Notes: generated by a model not told the origin, from the letters alone. A DNA stretch of 64,000 nt from Hippophae tibetana (GCA_037013495.1 CM072810.1:72090449-72154448); one strand, 5' to 3'; positions 12,887 to 25,773 are shown, numbered from the stretch's first letter. Program-made: numbers and translations.

Positions 12887-13806
12887 ATCATGAGAATCTT
12901 TGTATGATGTATAGAATATTTGTTAGATATTGAGAACTTTAGAATTTTTTTAAACACACTCTTGGTTCACAACTCAATCGCTCTTATGGTGGCATTGAAA
13001 AAAAACAAAAGTAAACAAAAAAACGGAATATGTGCGACGAAAATTTTAAACTCACGGTAGGTGATGTAAAGGGTGTAGTTTGGTTTAAAAAAATATATTC
13101 TTAGGAATCCATGCTCTGATTATAGGAATCTTTACATGCTTCGATTTTATATATTATATTAATAGTTCCGTCACCCGAGTCAAAAGTAATGGCCGTTTAA
13201 AATTGGAATTGTGATTTAACAAATGTTCTTTTTTTAATATTGTAAACAGTAGAACCCATCTTCTTTTTCCCTAAATTTGTTTTATGAAGAACAAAGATTG
13301 ATTGAGCGTAGAAATAAAGATTAAGACTAAGAGACGAAGATTTAAAAAAGTACTACGAAATTAAATTCACACACGAAATCAACATCAATAAGTCCCTAAA
13401 ACCCCAACCATTTGACACCAAAAAAAAATGATAACTCCCTTTGATGTGTCGAATACAATCTTTCCATCAAGAACACTTGGAAGAAAAGTACAAAGCTTGG
13501 CAAAAAATATTTTAATTAATTATACTACTTCTTCCTCCATAAAAATGTTGTTGTTTTCTTATATAAGAAACAAAACCCCACCCGTAATGCAACCTTAGTG
13601 GGGATATTTAGTTGCGACATGTGCTTAATCAATCCGTAAATAATAAAAGCATAAAAATACGTATGATAAATAAGACAAATTAAACTCCATAGTTCAGTAG
13701 AAACAAAATCGCTAAAGATAAGAGGCACATAATTAAATAAAAGCGAACTAATTGCTTCCCCAATTAATCTTTCCATTTGATATTACAAATCTATCCCTTG
13801 TGAAGG
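12887..13806 (+). repeat. Unit 15 (920 bp), hybrid
   Basis: First half of unit-9 type, second half as units 7 and 11 (CTTGGCAAA, CATAGTTC). TGATAACTCC and TTAAACTCC are notable. Confidence 0.95.
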
Positions 13807-14728
13807 ATCATGAGAATCTTTGTATGACGTATAGAATATTTGTTAGATATTGAGAACTTTAGAATTTTTTTAAACACACTCTTGGTTAACAACTCAATCG
13901 CTCTTATGGTGGCATTGAAAAAAAACAAAAGTAAACAAAAAAACGGAATATGTGCGACGTAAATTTTAAACTCTCGGTAGTTCATGTAAAGGGTGTAATT
14001 TGGTTTAAAAAAAATATATTCTTAGTTATCCATGCTCTGATTATAAGAATCTTTACATGCTTCGATTTTATATATTATATTAATAGTTCCGTCACCCGAG
14101 TCAAAAGTAATGGCCGTGTAAAATTGGAATTGTGATTTAACAAATGTTCTTTTTTTAATATTGTAAACAGTAGAACCCATCTTCTTTTTCCCTAAATTTG
14201 TTTTATGAAGAACAAAGATTGATTGAGCGTAGAAATAAAGATTAAGACTAAGAGACGAAGATTTAAAAAAGAACTACGAAATTAAATTCACACACGAAAT
14301 CACCATCAATAAGTCCATAAAACCCCAACCATTTGATGCCAAAAAAAAAATGATCACTCCCTTTGATGTGTCGAATACAATCTTTCCATCAAGAACACTT
14401 GGAAGAAAAGTACAAAGATTGGTAAAAAATATTTTAATTAATTATACTACTTCTTCCTCCATAAAAATGTTGTTGTTTTCTTATATAAGAAACAAAACCC
14501 TACCCGTAATGCCACCTTAGTGGCGATATTTAGTTGTGACATGTGCTTAATCAATCCGTAAATAATAAAAGCATAAAAATACGTATGATAAATAAGACAA
14601 ATTAAATTCCACAGTTCAGTAGAAACAAAATCGCTAAAGATAAGAGGCACATAATTAAATAAAAGCGCTCTAATTGCTTCCCCAATTAATCTTTCCATTT
14701 GATATTCCAAATCTATCCCTTGTGAAGG
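13807..14728 (+). repeat. Unit 16 (922 bp)
   Basis: As units 8 and 12 (GACGTATAG, GCGCTCTAATT) plus TAGTGGCGAT shared with unit 1. One additional A in the GCC(A)n run. Confidence 0.95.
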
Positions 14729-15648
14729 ATCATGAGAATCTTTGTATGATGTATAGAATATTTGTTAGATATTGAGAACTTTAGAATTTTTTTAAACACA
14801 CTCTTGGTTCACAACTCAATCGCTCTTATGGTGGCATTGAAAAAAAACAAAAGTAAACAAAAAAACGGAATATGTGCGACGAAAATTTTAAACTCACGGT
14901 AGGTGATGTAAAGGGTGTAGTTTGGTTTAAAAAAAATATATTCTTAGGAATCCATGCTCTGATTATAGGAATCTTTACATGCTTCGATTTTATATATTAT
15001 ATTAATAGTTCCGTCACCCGAGTCAAAAGTAATGGCCGTTTAAAATTGGAATTGTGATTTAACAAATGTTCTTTTTTTAATATTGTAAACAGTAGAACCC
15101 ATCTTCTTTTTCCCTAAATTTGTTTTATGAAGAACAAAGATTGATTGAGCGTAGAAATAAAGATTAAGACTAAGAGACGAAGATTTAAAAAAGTACTACG
15201 AAATTAAATTCACACACGAAATCTACATCAATAAGTCCCTAAAACCCCAACCATTTGACACCAAAAAAAATGATCACTCCCTTTGATGTGTCGAATACAA
15301 TCTTTCCATCAAGAACACTTGGAAGAAAAGTACAAAGCTTGGCAAAAAATATTTTAATTAATTATACTACTTCTTCCTCCATAAAAATGTTGTTGTTTTC
15401 TTATATAAGAAACAAAACCCTACCCGTAATGCAACCTTAGTGGGGATATTTAGTTGTGACATGTGCTTAATCAATCCGTAAATAATAAAAGCATAAAAAT
15501 ACGTATGATAAATAAGACAAATTAAATTCCACAGTTCAGTAGAAACAAAATCGCTAAAGATAAGAGGCACATAATTAAATAAAAGCGAACTAATTGCTTC
15601 CCCAATTAATCTTTCCATTTGATATTACAAATCTATCCCTTGTGAAGG
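14729..15648 (+). repeat. Unit 17 (920 bp)
   Basis: As unit 9 with CTTGGCAAA. AATCTACATC is private. Last unit of domain 1. Confidence 0.95.
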
Positions 15649-16569
15649 ATCATGAGAATCTTTGTATGATGTATAGAATATTTGTTAGATATTGAGAACT
15701 TTAGAATTTTTTTAAACACACTCTTGGTTAACAACTCAATCGCTCTTATGGTGGCATTGAAAAAAAACAAAAGTAAACAAAAAAACGGAATATGTGCGAC
15801 GAAAATTTTAAACTCTCGGTAGTTGATGTAAAGGGTGTAATTTGGTTTCAAAAAAATATATTCTTAGTTATCAATGCTCTGATTATAAGAATCTTTACAT
15901 GCTTCGATTTTATATATTATATTAATAGTTCTGTCACCCGAGTCAAAAGTAATGGCCGTGTAAAATTGGAATTGTGATTTAACAAATGTTCTTTTTTTAA
16001 TATTGTGAACAGTAGAACCCATCTTCTTTTTCCCTAAATTTGTTTATGAAGAACAAAGATTGATTGAGCGTAGAAATAAAGATTAAGACTAAGAGACGAA
16101 GATTTAAAAAAGAACTACGAAATTAAATTCACACACGAAATCACCATCAATAAGTCCATAAAACCCCATCCATTTGATGCCAAAAAAAAAATGATCACTC
16201 CCTTTGATGTGTCGAATACAATCTTTCCATCAAGGACACTTGGAAGAAAAGTACAAAGATTGGTAAAAAATATTTTAATTAATTGTACTACTTCTTCCTC
16301 CATAAAAATGTTGTTGTTTTTTTATATAAGAAACAAAACCCTACCCGTAATGCCACCTTACTGGGGATATTTAGTTGTGACATGTGCTTAATCAATCCAT
16401 AAATAATAAAAGCATAAAAATACGTATGATAAATAAGACAAATTAAATTCCACAGTTCAGTAGAAACAAAATCGCTAAAGATAAGAGGCACATAATTAAA
16501 TAAAAGCGAACTAATTTCTTCCCCAATTAATCTTTCCATTTGATATTCCAAATCTATCCCTTGTGAAGG
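15649..16569 (+). repeat. Unit 18 (921 bp)
   Basis: First with TTATCAATGC, GTGAACAG, TTGTTTATG, CCCATCC, CAAGGACAC, CTTACTGGGG. AATTGTACTAC is private. Confidence 0.95.
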
Positions 16570-17490
16570 GTCATGAGAATCTTTGTATGATGTATAGAAT
16601 ATTTGTTAGATATTGAGAACTTTAGAATTTTTTTAAACACACTCTTGGTTAACAACTCAATCGCTCTTATGGTGGCATTGAAAAAAAACAAAAGTAAACA
16701 AAAAAATGGAATATGTGCGACGAAAATTTTAAACTCACGGTAGGTTATGTAAAGGGTGCAATTTGGTTTAAAAAAAATATATTCTTAGGAATCCATGCTC
16801 TGATTATAGGAATCTTTACATGCTTCGATTTTATATATTTTATTAATAGTTCCGTCACCCGAGTCAAAAGTAATGGCCGTTTAAAATTGGAATTGTGATT
16901 TAACAAATGTTCTTTTTTTAATATTGTAAACAGTAGAACCCATCTTCTTTTTCCCTAAATTTGTTTTATGAAGAACAAAGATTGATTGAGCGTAGAAATA
17001 AAGATTAAGACTAAGAGCTGAAGATTTAAAAAAGTACTACGAAATTAAATTCACACACGAAATCAACATCAATAAGTCCCTAAAACCCCAACCATTTGAC
17101 ACCAAAAAAAAATGATCACTCCCTTTGATGTGTCGAATACAATCTTTCCATCAAGAACACTTGGAAGAAAAGTACAAAGCTTGGTAAAAAATATTTTAAT
17201 TAATTATACTACTTCTTCCTCCATAAAAATGTTGTTGTTTTCTTATATAAGAAACAAAACCCCACCCGTAATGCAACCTTAGTGGGGATATTTAGTTGCG
17301 ACATGTGCTTAATCAATCCATAAATAATAAAAGCATAAAAATACGTATGATAAATAAGACAAATTAAATTCCACAGTTCAGTAGAAACAAAATCGCTAAA
17401 GATAAGAGGCACATAATTAAATAAAAGCGAACTAATTGCTTCCCCAATTAATCTTTCCATTTGATATTCCAAATCTATCCCTTGTGAAGG
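16570..17490 (+). repeat. Unit 19 (921 bp)
   Basis: GGTCATGAG start, AAATGGAAT, GGTAGGTTATG. Private: GGTGCAATTT, ATATTTTATTAA, AGAGCTGAAG. Confidence 0.95.
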
Positions 17491-18410
17491 ATCATGAGAA
17501 TCTTTGTATGATGTATAGAATATTTGTTAGATATTGAGAACTTTAGAATTTTTTTAAACACACTCTTGGTTAACAACTCAATCGCTCTTATGGTGGCATT
17601 GAAAAAAAACAAAAGTAAACAAAAAAACGGAATATGTGCGACGTAAATTTTAAACTCTCGGTAGTTCATGTAAAGGGTGTAATTTGGTTTCAAAAAAATA
17701 TATTCTTAGGAATCCATGCTCTGATTATAGGAATCTTTACATACTTCGATTTTATATATTATATTAATAGTTCCGTCACCCGAGTCAAAAGTAGTGGCCG
17801 TGTAAAATTGGAATTGTGATTTAACAAATGGTCTTTTTTTAATATTGTAAACAGTAGAACCCATCTTCTTTTTCCCTAAATTTGTTTTATGAAGAACAAA
17901 GATTGATTGAGCGTAGAAATAAAGATTAAGACTAAGAGGCGAAGATTTAAAAAAGAACTACGAAATTAAATTCACACACGAAATCACCATCAATAAGTCC
18001 ATAAAACCCCATCCATTTGATGCCAAAAAAAATGATCACTCCCTTTGATGTGTCGAATACAATCTTTCCATCAAGAACACTTGGAAGAAAAGTACAAAGA
18101 TTGGTAAAAAATATTTTAATTAATTATACTACTTCTTCCTCCATAAAAATGTTGTTGTTTTTTTATATAAGAAACAAAACCCTACCCGTAATGCCACCTT
18201 ACTGGGGATATTTAGTTGTGACATGTGCTTAATCAATCCGTAAATAATAAAAGCATAAAAATACGTATGATAAATAAGACAAATTAAATTCCACAGTTCA
18301 GTAGAAACAAAATCGCTAAAGATAAGAGGCACATAATTAAATAAAAGCGAACTAATTGCTTCCCCAATTAATCTTTCCATTTGATATTACAAATCTATCC
18401 CTTGTGAAGG
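17491..18410 (+). repeat. Unit 20 (920 bp), hybrid
   Basis: First half as units 7 and 11 (CATACTTCG, AGTAGTGG); second half of domain-2 type (CCCATCC, CTTACTGGGG). Private: AAATGGTC, AGAGGCGAAG. Confidence 0.95.
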
Positions 18411-19330
18411 ATCATGAGAATCTTTGTATGATGTATAGAATATTTGTTAGATATTGAGAACTTTAGAATTTTTTTAAACACACTCTTGGTTAACAACTCA
18501 ATCGCTCTTATGGTGGCATTGAAAAAAAACAAAAGTAAACAAAAAAACGGAATATGTGCGACGAAAATTTTAAACTCTCGGTAGTTGATGTAAAGGGTGT
18601 AATTTGGTTTCAAAAAAATATATTCTTAGTTATCAATGCTCTGATTATAAGAATCTTTACAGGCTTCGATTTTATATATTAGATTAATAGTTCCGTCACC
18701 CGAGTCAAAAGTAATGGCCGTGTAAAATTGGAATTGTGATTTAACAAATGTTCTTTTTTTAATATTGTGAACAGTAGAACCCATCTTCTTTTTCCCTAAA
18801 TTTGTTTATGAAGAACAAAGATTGATTGAGCGTAGAAATAAAGATTAAGACTAAGAGACGAAGATTTAAAAAAGAACTACGAAATTAAATTCACACACGA
18901 AATCACCATCAATAAGTCCATAAAACCCCATCCATTTGATGCCAAAAAAAAAATGATCACTCCCTTTGATGTGTCGAATACAATCTTTCCATCAAGGACA
19001 CTTGGAAGAAAAGTACAAAGATTGGTAAAAAATATTTTAATTAATTATACTACTTCTTCCTCCATAAAAATGTTGTTGTTTTTTATATAAGAAACAAAAC
19101 CCTACCCGTAATGCCACCTTACTGGGGATATTTAGTTGTGACATGTGCTTAATCAATCCGTAACTAATAAAAGCATAAAAATACGTATGATAAATAAGAC
19201 AAATTAAATTCCACAGTTCAGTAGAAACAAAATCGCTAAAGATAACAGGCACATAATTAAATAAAAGCGAACTAATTTCTTCCCCAATTAATCTTTCCAT
19301 TTGATATTCCAAATCTATCCCTGGTGAAGG
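18411..19330 (+). repeat. Unit 21 (920 bp)
   Basis: ACAGGCTTCG, GTGAACAG, CAAGGACAC, GTAACTAATAA, CCCTGGTG as unit 25. Private: ATTAGATTAA, ATAACAGGC. Confidence 0.95.
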
Positions 19331-20251
19331 GTCATGAGAATCTTTGTATGATGTATAGAATATTTGTTAGATATTGAGAACTTTAGAATTTTTTTAAACA
19401 CACTCTTGGTTAACAACTCAATCGCTCTTATGGTGGCATTGAAAAAAAACAAAAGTAAACAAAAAAATGGAATATGTGCGACGAAAATTTTAAACTCACG
19501 GTAGGTTATGTAAAGGGTGTAATTTAGTTTAAAAAAAATATATTCTTAGGAATCCATGCTCTGATTATAGGAATCTTTACATGCTTCGATTTTATATATT
19601 ATATTAATAGTTCCGTCACCCGAGTCAAAAGTAATGGCCGTGTAAAATTGGAATTGTGATTTAACAAATGTTCTTTTTTTAATATTGTAAACAGTAGAAC
19701 CCATCTTCTTTTTCCCTAAATTTGTTTTATGAAGAACAAAGATTGATTGAGCGTAGAAATAAAGATTAAGACTAAGAGACGAAGATTTAAAAAAGTACTA
19801 CGAAATTAAATTCACACACGAAATCAACATCAATAAGTCCCTAAAACCCCATCCATTTGATGCCAAAAAAAAAATGATCACTCCCTTTGATGTGTCGAAT
19901 ACAATCTTTCCATCAAGGACACTTGGAAGAAAAGTACAAAGCTTGGTAAAAAATATTTTAATTAATTATACTACTTCTTCCTCCATAAAAATGTTGTTGT
20001 TTTTTATATAAGAAACAAAACCCTACCCGTAATGCCACCTTACTGGGGATATTTAGTTGTGACATGTGCTTAATCAATCCGTAACTAATAAAAGCATAAA
20101 AATACGTATGATAAATAAGACAAATTAAATTCCACAGTTCAGTAGAAACAAAATCGCTAAAGATAAGAGGCACATAATTAAATAAAAGCGAACTAATTTC
20201 TTCCCCAATTAATCTTTCCATTTGATATTCCAAATCTATCCCTGGTGAAGG
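19331..20251 (+). repeat. Unit 22 (921 bp), hybrid
   Basis: First half as unit 23 (GGTTATG, GTACTACG); from CCCATCC on largely as unit 21, but with AAAGCTTGG. AATTTAGTTT is private. Confidence 0.95.
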
Positions 20252-21171
20252 GTCATGAGAATCTTTGTATGATGTATAGAATATTTGTTAGATATTGAGA
20301 ACTTTAGAATTTTTTTAAACACACTCTTGGTTAACAACTCAATCGCTCTTATGGTGGCATTGAAAAAAAACAAAAGTAAACAAAAAAATGGAATATGTGC
20401 GACGAAAATTTTAAACTCACGGTAGGTTATGTAAAGGGTGTAATTTGGTTTAAAAAAAATATATTCTTAGGAATCCATGCTCTGATTATAGGAATCTTTA
20501 CATGCTTCGATTTTATATATTATATTAATAGTTCCGTCACCCGAGTCAAAAGTAATGGCCGTGTAAAATTGGAATTGTGATTTAACAAATGTTCTTTTTT
20601 TAATATTGTAAACAGTAGAACCCATCTTCTTTTTCCCTAAATTTGTTTTATGAAGAACAAAGATTGATTGAGCGTAGAAATAAAGATTAAGACTAAGAGA
20701 CGAAGATTTAAAAAAGTACTACGAAATTAAATTCACACACGAAATCAACATCAATAAGTCCCTAAAACCCCAACCATTTGATGCCAAAAAAAATGATCAC
20801 TCCCTTTGATGTGTCGAATACAATCTTTCCATCAAGAACACTTGGAAGAAAAGTACAAAGCTTGGTAAAAAATATTTTAATTAATTATACTACTTCTTCC
20901 TCCATAAAAATGTTGTTGTTTTCTTATATAAGAAACAAAACCCTACCCGTAAGGCAACCTTAGTGGGGATATTTAGTTGTGACATGTGCTTAATCAATCC
21001 GTAAATAATAAAAGCATAAAAATACGTATGATAAATAAGACAAATTAAATTACACAGTTCAGTAGAAACAAAATCGCTAAAGATAAGAGGCACATAATTA
21101 AATAAAAGCGAACTAATTGCTTCCCCAATTAATCTTTCCATTTGATATTCCAAATCTATCCCTTGTGAAGG
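20252..21171 (+). repeat. Unit 23 (920 bp)
   Basis: GGTTATG, GTAAGGCAACC, AATTACACAG; near copy of unit 26. Confidence 0.95.
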
Positions 21172-22092
21172 GTCATGAGAATCTTTGTATGATGTATAGA
21201 ATATTTGTTAGATATTGAGAAATTTAGAATTTTTTTAAACACACTCTTGGTTAACAACTCAATCGCTCTTATGGTGGCATTGAAAAAAAACAAAAGTAAA
21301 CAAAAAAACGGAATATGTGCGACGAAAATTTTATACTATCGGTAGGTGATGTAAAGGGTGTAATTTGGTTTCAAAAAAATATATTCTTAGGAATCCATGC
21401 TCTGATTATAGGAATCTTTACATGCTTCAATTTTATATATTATATTAATAGATCCGTCACCCGATTCAAAAGTAGTGGCCGTGTAAAATTGGAATTGTGA
21501 TTTAACAAATGTTCTTTTTTTAATATTGTAAACAGTAGAACCCATCTTCTTTTTCCCTAAATTTGTTTTATGAAGAACAAAGATTGATTGAGCGTAGATA
21601 TAAAGATTAAGACTAAGAGACGAAGATTTAAAAAACAACTACGAAATTAAATCCACACACGAAATCAACATCAATAAGTCCCTAAAACCCCAACCATTTG
21701 ACGCCAAACAAAAATGATAACTCCCTTTGATGTGTCGAATACAATCTTTCCATCAAGAACACTTGGAAGAAAAGTACAAAGCTTGGTAAAAAATATTTTA
21801 ATTAATTATAATACTTCTTCCTCCATAAAAATGTTGTTGTTTTCTTATATAAGAAACAAAACCCTACCCGTAATGCCACCTTACTGGGGATATTTAGTTG
21901 TGACATGTGCTTAATCAATCCGTAAATAATAAAAGCATAAAAATACGTATGATAAATAAGACAAATTAAATTCCACAGTTCAGTAGAAACAAAATCGCTA
22001 AAGATAAGAGGCACATAATTAAATAAAAGCGAACTAATTGCTTCCCCAATTAATCTTTCCATTTGATATTACAAATCTATCCTTTGTGAAGG
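21172..22092 (+). repeat. Unit 24 (921 bp)
   Basis: TTATACTATCGG, CTTCAATTT, AGATCCGTC, GATTCAAAAG, GTAGATATAAAG, GCCAAACAAAAATG, TATAATACTT. Near copy of unit 27 except at its 3' end (CTTACTGGGG). Confidence 0.95.
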
Positions 22093-23012
22093 ATCATGAG
22101 AATCTTTGTATGATGTATAGAATATTTGTTAGATATTGAGAACTTTAGAATTTTTTTAAACACACTCTTGGTTAACAACTCAATCGCTCTTATGGTGGCA
22201 TTGAAAAAAAACAAAAGTAAACAAAAAAACGGAATATGTGCGACGAAAATTTTAAACTCTCGGTAGTTGATGTAAAGGGTGTAATTTGGTTTCAAAAAAA
22301 TATATTCTTAGTTATCAATGCTCTGATTATAAGAATCTTTACAGGCTTCGATTTTATATATTATATTAATAGTTCCGTCACCCGAGTCAAAAGTAATGGC
22401 CGTGTAAAATTGGAATTGTGATTTAACAAATGTTCTTTTTTTAATATTGTGAACAGTAGAACCCATCTTCTTTTTCCCTAAATTTGTTTATGAAGAACAA
22501 AGATTGATTGAGCGTAGAAATAAAGATTAAGACTAAGAGACGAAGATTTAAAAAAGAACTACGAAATTAAATTCACACACGAAATCACCATCAATAAGTC
22601 CATAAAACCCCATCCATTTGATGCCAAAAAAAAAATGATCACTCCCTTTGATGTGTCGAATACAATCTTTCCATCAAGGACACTTGGAAGAAAAGTACAA
22701 AGATTGGTAAAAAATATTTTAATTAATTATACTACTTCTTCCTCCATAAAAATGTTGTTGTTTTTTATATAAGAAACAAAACCCTACCCGTAATGCCACC
22801 TTACTGGGGATATTTAGTTGTGACATGTGCTTAATCAATCCGTAACTAATAAAAGCATAAAAATACGTATGATAAATAAGACAAATTAAATTCCACAGTT
22901 CAGTAGAAACAAAATCGCTAAAGATAAGAGGCACATAATTAAATAAAAGCGAACTAATTTCTTCCCCAATTAATCTTTCCATTTGATATTCCAAATCTAT
23001 CCCTGGTGAAGG
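22093..23012 (+). repeat. Unit 25 (920 bp)
   Basis: Near copy of unit 21 without its ATTAGATTAA and ATAACAGGC changes. Confidence 0.95.
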
Positions 23013-23932
23013 GTCATGAGAATCTTTGTATGATGTATAGAATATTTGTTAGATATTGAGAACTTTAGAATTTTTTTAAACACACTCTTGGTTAACAACT
23101 CAATCGCTCTTATGGTGGCATTGAAAAAAAACAAAAGTAAACAAAAAAATGGAATATGTGCGACGAAAATTTTAAACTCACGGTAGGTTATGTAAAGGGT
23201 GTAATTTGGTTTAAAAAAAATATATTCTTAGGAATCCATGCTCTGATTATAGGAATCTTTACATGCTTCGATTTTATATATTATATTAATAGTTCCGTCA
23301 CCCGAGTCAAAAGTAATGGCCGTGTAAAATTGGAATTGTGATTTAACAAATGTTCTTTTTTTAATATTGTAAACAGTAGAACCCATCTTCTTTTTCCCTA
23401 AATTTGTTTTATGAAGAACAAAGATTGATTGAGCGTAGAAATAAAGATTAAGACTAAGAGACGAAGATTTAAAAAAGTACTACGAAATTAAATTCACACA
23501 CGAAATCAACATCAATAAGTCCCTAAAACCCCAACCATTTGATGCCAAAAAAAATGATCACTCCCTTTGATGTGTCGAATACAATCTTTCCATCAAGAAC
23601 ACTTGGAAGAAAAGTACAAAGCTTGGTAAAAAATATTTTAATTAATTATACTACTTCTTCCTCCATAAAAATGTTGTTGTTTTCTTATATAAGAAACAAA
23701 ACCCTACCCGTAAGGCAACCTTAGTGGGGATATTTAGTTGTGACATGTGCTTAATCAATCCGTAAATAATAAAAGCATAAAAATACGTATGATAAATAAG
23801 ACAAATTAAATTACACAGTTCAGTAGAAACAAAATCGCTAAAGATAAGAGGCACATAATTAAATAAAAGCGAACTAATTGCTTCCCCAATTAATCTTTCC
23901 ATTTGATATTCCAAATCTATCCCTTGTGAAGG
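23013..23932 (+). repeat. Unit 26 (920 bp)
   Basis: Near copy of unit 23 at offset 2761. Confidence 0.95.
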
Positions 23933-24853
23933 GTCATGAGAATCTTTGTATGATGTATAGAATATTTGTTAGATATTGAGAAATTTAGAATTTTTTTAAA
24001 CACACTCTTGGTTAACAACTCAATCGCTCTTATGGTGGCATTGAAAAAAAACAAAAGTAAACAAAAAAACGGAATATGTGCGACGAAAATTTTATACTAT
24101 CGGTAGGTGATGTAAAGGGTGTAATTTGGTTTAAAAAAAATATATTCTTAGGAATCCATGCTCTGATTATAGGAATCTTTACATGCTTCCATTTTATATA
24201 TTATATTAATAGATCCGTCACCCGATTCAAAAGTAGTGGCCGTGTAAAATTGGAATTGTGATTTAACAAATGTTCTTTTTTTAATATTGTAAACAGTAGA
24301 ACCCATCTTCTTTTTCCCTAAATTTGTTTTATGAAGAACAAAGATTGATTGAGCGTAGATATAAAGATTAAGACTAAGAGACGAAGATTTAAAAAACAAC
24401 TACGAAATTAAATCCACACACGAAATCAACATCAATAAGTCCCTAAAACCCCAACCATTTGACGCCAAACAAAAATGATAACTCCCTTTGATGTGTCGAA
24501 TACAATCTTTCCATCAAGAACACTTGGAAGAAAAGTACAAAGCTTGGTAAAAAATATTTTAATTAATTATAATACTTCTTCCTCCATAAAAATGTTGTTG
24601 TTTTCTTATATAAAAAACAAAACCCTACCCGTAATGCAACCTTAGTGGGGATATTTAGTTGTGACATGTGCTTAATCAATCCGTAAATAATAAAAGCATA
24701 AAAATACGTATGATAAATAAGACAAATTAAATTCCACAGTTCAGTAGAAACAAAATCACTAAAGATAAGAGGCACATAATTAAATAAAAGCGAACTAATT
24801 GCTTCCCCAATTAATCTTTCCATTTGATATTACAAATCTATCCCTTGTGAAGG
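23933..24853 (+). repeat. Unit 27 (921 bp)
   Basis: Near copy of unit 24, with CTTCCATTT and GGTTTAAAA. Private: ATATAAAAAAC, AATCACTAAAG. Confidence 0.95.
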
Positions 24854-25773
24854 ATCATGAGAATCTTTGTATGATGTATAGAATATTTGTTAGATATTGA
24901 GAACTTTAGAATTTTTTTAAACACACTCTTGGTTAACAACTCAATCGCTCTTATGGTGGCATTGAAAAAAAACAAAAGTAAACAAAAAAATGGAATATGT
25001 GCGACGAAAATTTTAAACTCTCGGTAGGTGATGTAAAGGGTGTAATTTGGTTTCAAAAACATATATTCTTAGTTATCCATGCTCTGATTATAAGAATCTT
25101 TACATGCTTCGATTTTATATATTATATTAATAGTTCCGTCACCCTAGTCAAAAGTAATGACTGTGTAAAATTGGAATTGTGATTTAACAAATGTTCTTTT
25201 TTTAATATTGTGAACAGTAGAACCCATCTTCTTTTTCCCAAAATTTGTTTATGAAGAACAAAGATTGATTGAGCGTAGAAATAAAGATTAAGACTAAGAG
25301 ACGAAGATTTAAAAAAGAACTACGAAATTAAATTCACACACGAAATCACCATCAATAAGTCCATAAAACCCCAACCATTTGATGCCAAAAAAAAATGATC
25401 ACTCCCTTTGATGTGTCGAATACAATCTTTCCATCAAGAACACATGGAAGAAAAGTACAAAGCTTGGTAAAAAATATTTTAATTAATTATACTACTTCTT
25501 CCTCCATAAAAATGTTGTTGTTTTCTTATATAAGAAACAAAACCCTACCCGTAATGCCACTTTAGTGGGGATATTTAGTTGTGACATGTGCTTAATCAAT
25601 CCGTAAATAATAAAAGCATAAAAATACGTATGATAAATAAGACAAATTAAATTCCACAGTTAAGTAGAAACAAAATCGCTAAAGATAAGAGGCACATAAT
25701 TAAATAAAAGCGAACTAATTGCTTCCCCAATTAATCTTTCCATTTGATATTCCAAATCTATCCCTTGTGAAGG
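24854..25773 (+). repeat. Unit 28 (920 bp), transitional
   Basis: Keeps GTGAACAG and TTGTTTATG. Private: CAAAAACATAT, CACCCTAGTC, ATGACTGTG, CCCAAAATTT, CACATGG, CACTTTAG, AGTTAAGTAG. Confidence 0.95.

Larger units (their letters stand above)
1..15648 (+). repeat. Array domain 1 (units 1-17): two alternating unit types
   Basis: Two first-half types are intermingled. One has GACGTAAAT, CGGTAGTTCATG, TTATCC and ATAAGAATC (units 1, 3, 8, 10, 12, 16). The other has CACGGTAGGTGATG, GAATCC, ATAGGAATC and GGCCGTTTAA (units 2, 4, 9, 13, 15, 17). Units 5, 6, 7, 11 and 14 are intermediates with GGTTTCAAA. Many units have GGTTCACAAC in place of GGTTAACAAC. The domain keeps GCTAAAGA and GCGACATG or GTGACATG, which separates it from everything beyond 26 kb. 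Only unit 6 has GCTATAGA here. Confidence 0.85.
5520..15648 (+). repeat. Four-unit higher-order repeat (~3683 bp), units 7-17
   Basis: Unit 7 matches unit 11 (CATACTTCG, AGTAGTGG, CTTGGCAAA, CATAGTTC) at offset 3683; unit 8 matches 12 and 16 (GACGTATAG, GCGCTCTAATT); unit 9 matches 13 and 17 in the first half (CACGGTAGGTGATG, GGCCGTTTAA). Unit 15 matches 7 and 11 only in its second half. Units 10 and 14 do not match each other, so the fourth position is not homogenised. This is a loose, partly reshuffled tetramer, not a clean one. Confidence 0.75.
18411..24853 (+). repeat. Three/four-unit higher-order repeat, units 21-24 and 25-27
   Basis: Unit 21 matches 25 (ACAGGCTTCG, GTGAACAG, CAAGGACAC, GTAACTAATAA, CCCTGGTG). 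Unit 23 matches 26 (GGTTATG, GTAAGGCAACC, AATTACACAG). Unit 24 matches 27 (TTATACTATCGG, AGATCCGTC, GTAGATATAAAG, AAACAACTACG, GCCAAACAAAAATG). Offset is 3682 bp for 21/25 and 2761 bp for 23/26 and 24/27, because the first copy holds one additional unit (22), itself a hybrid of the 21 and 23 types. Confidence 0.85.
15649..25773 (+). repeat. Array domain 2 (units 18-28)
   Basis: Diagnostic shared variants are TTATCAATGC, ATTGTGAACAG, TTGTTTATGAAG, CCCATCCATT, CAAGGACAC, CTTACTGGGG, GTAACTAATAA, AATTTCTTCC and CCCTGGTG, found in different combinations in units 18-26. GGTCATGAG replaces GATCATGAG at the start of units 19, 22, 23, 24, 26 and 27. GGTAGGTTATG marks units 19, 22, 23 and 26. Unit 28 is transitional, keeping GTGAACAG and TTGTTTATG but losing the others. 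Confidence 0.85.
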
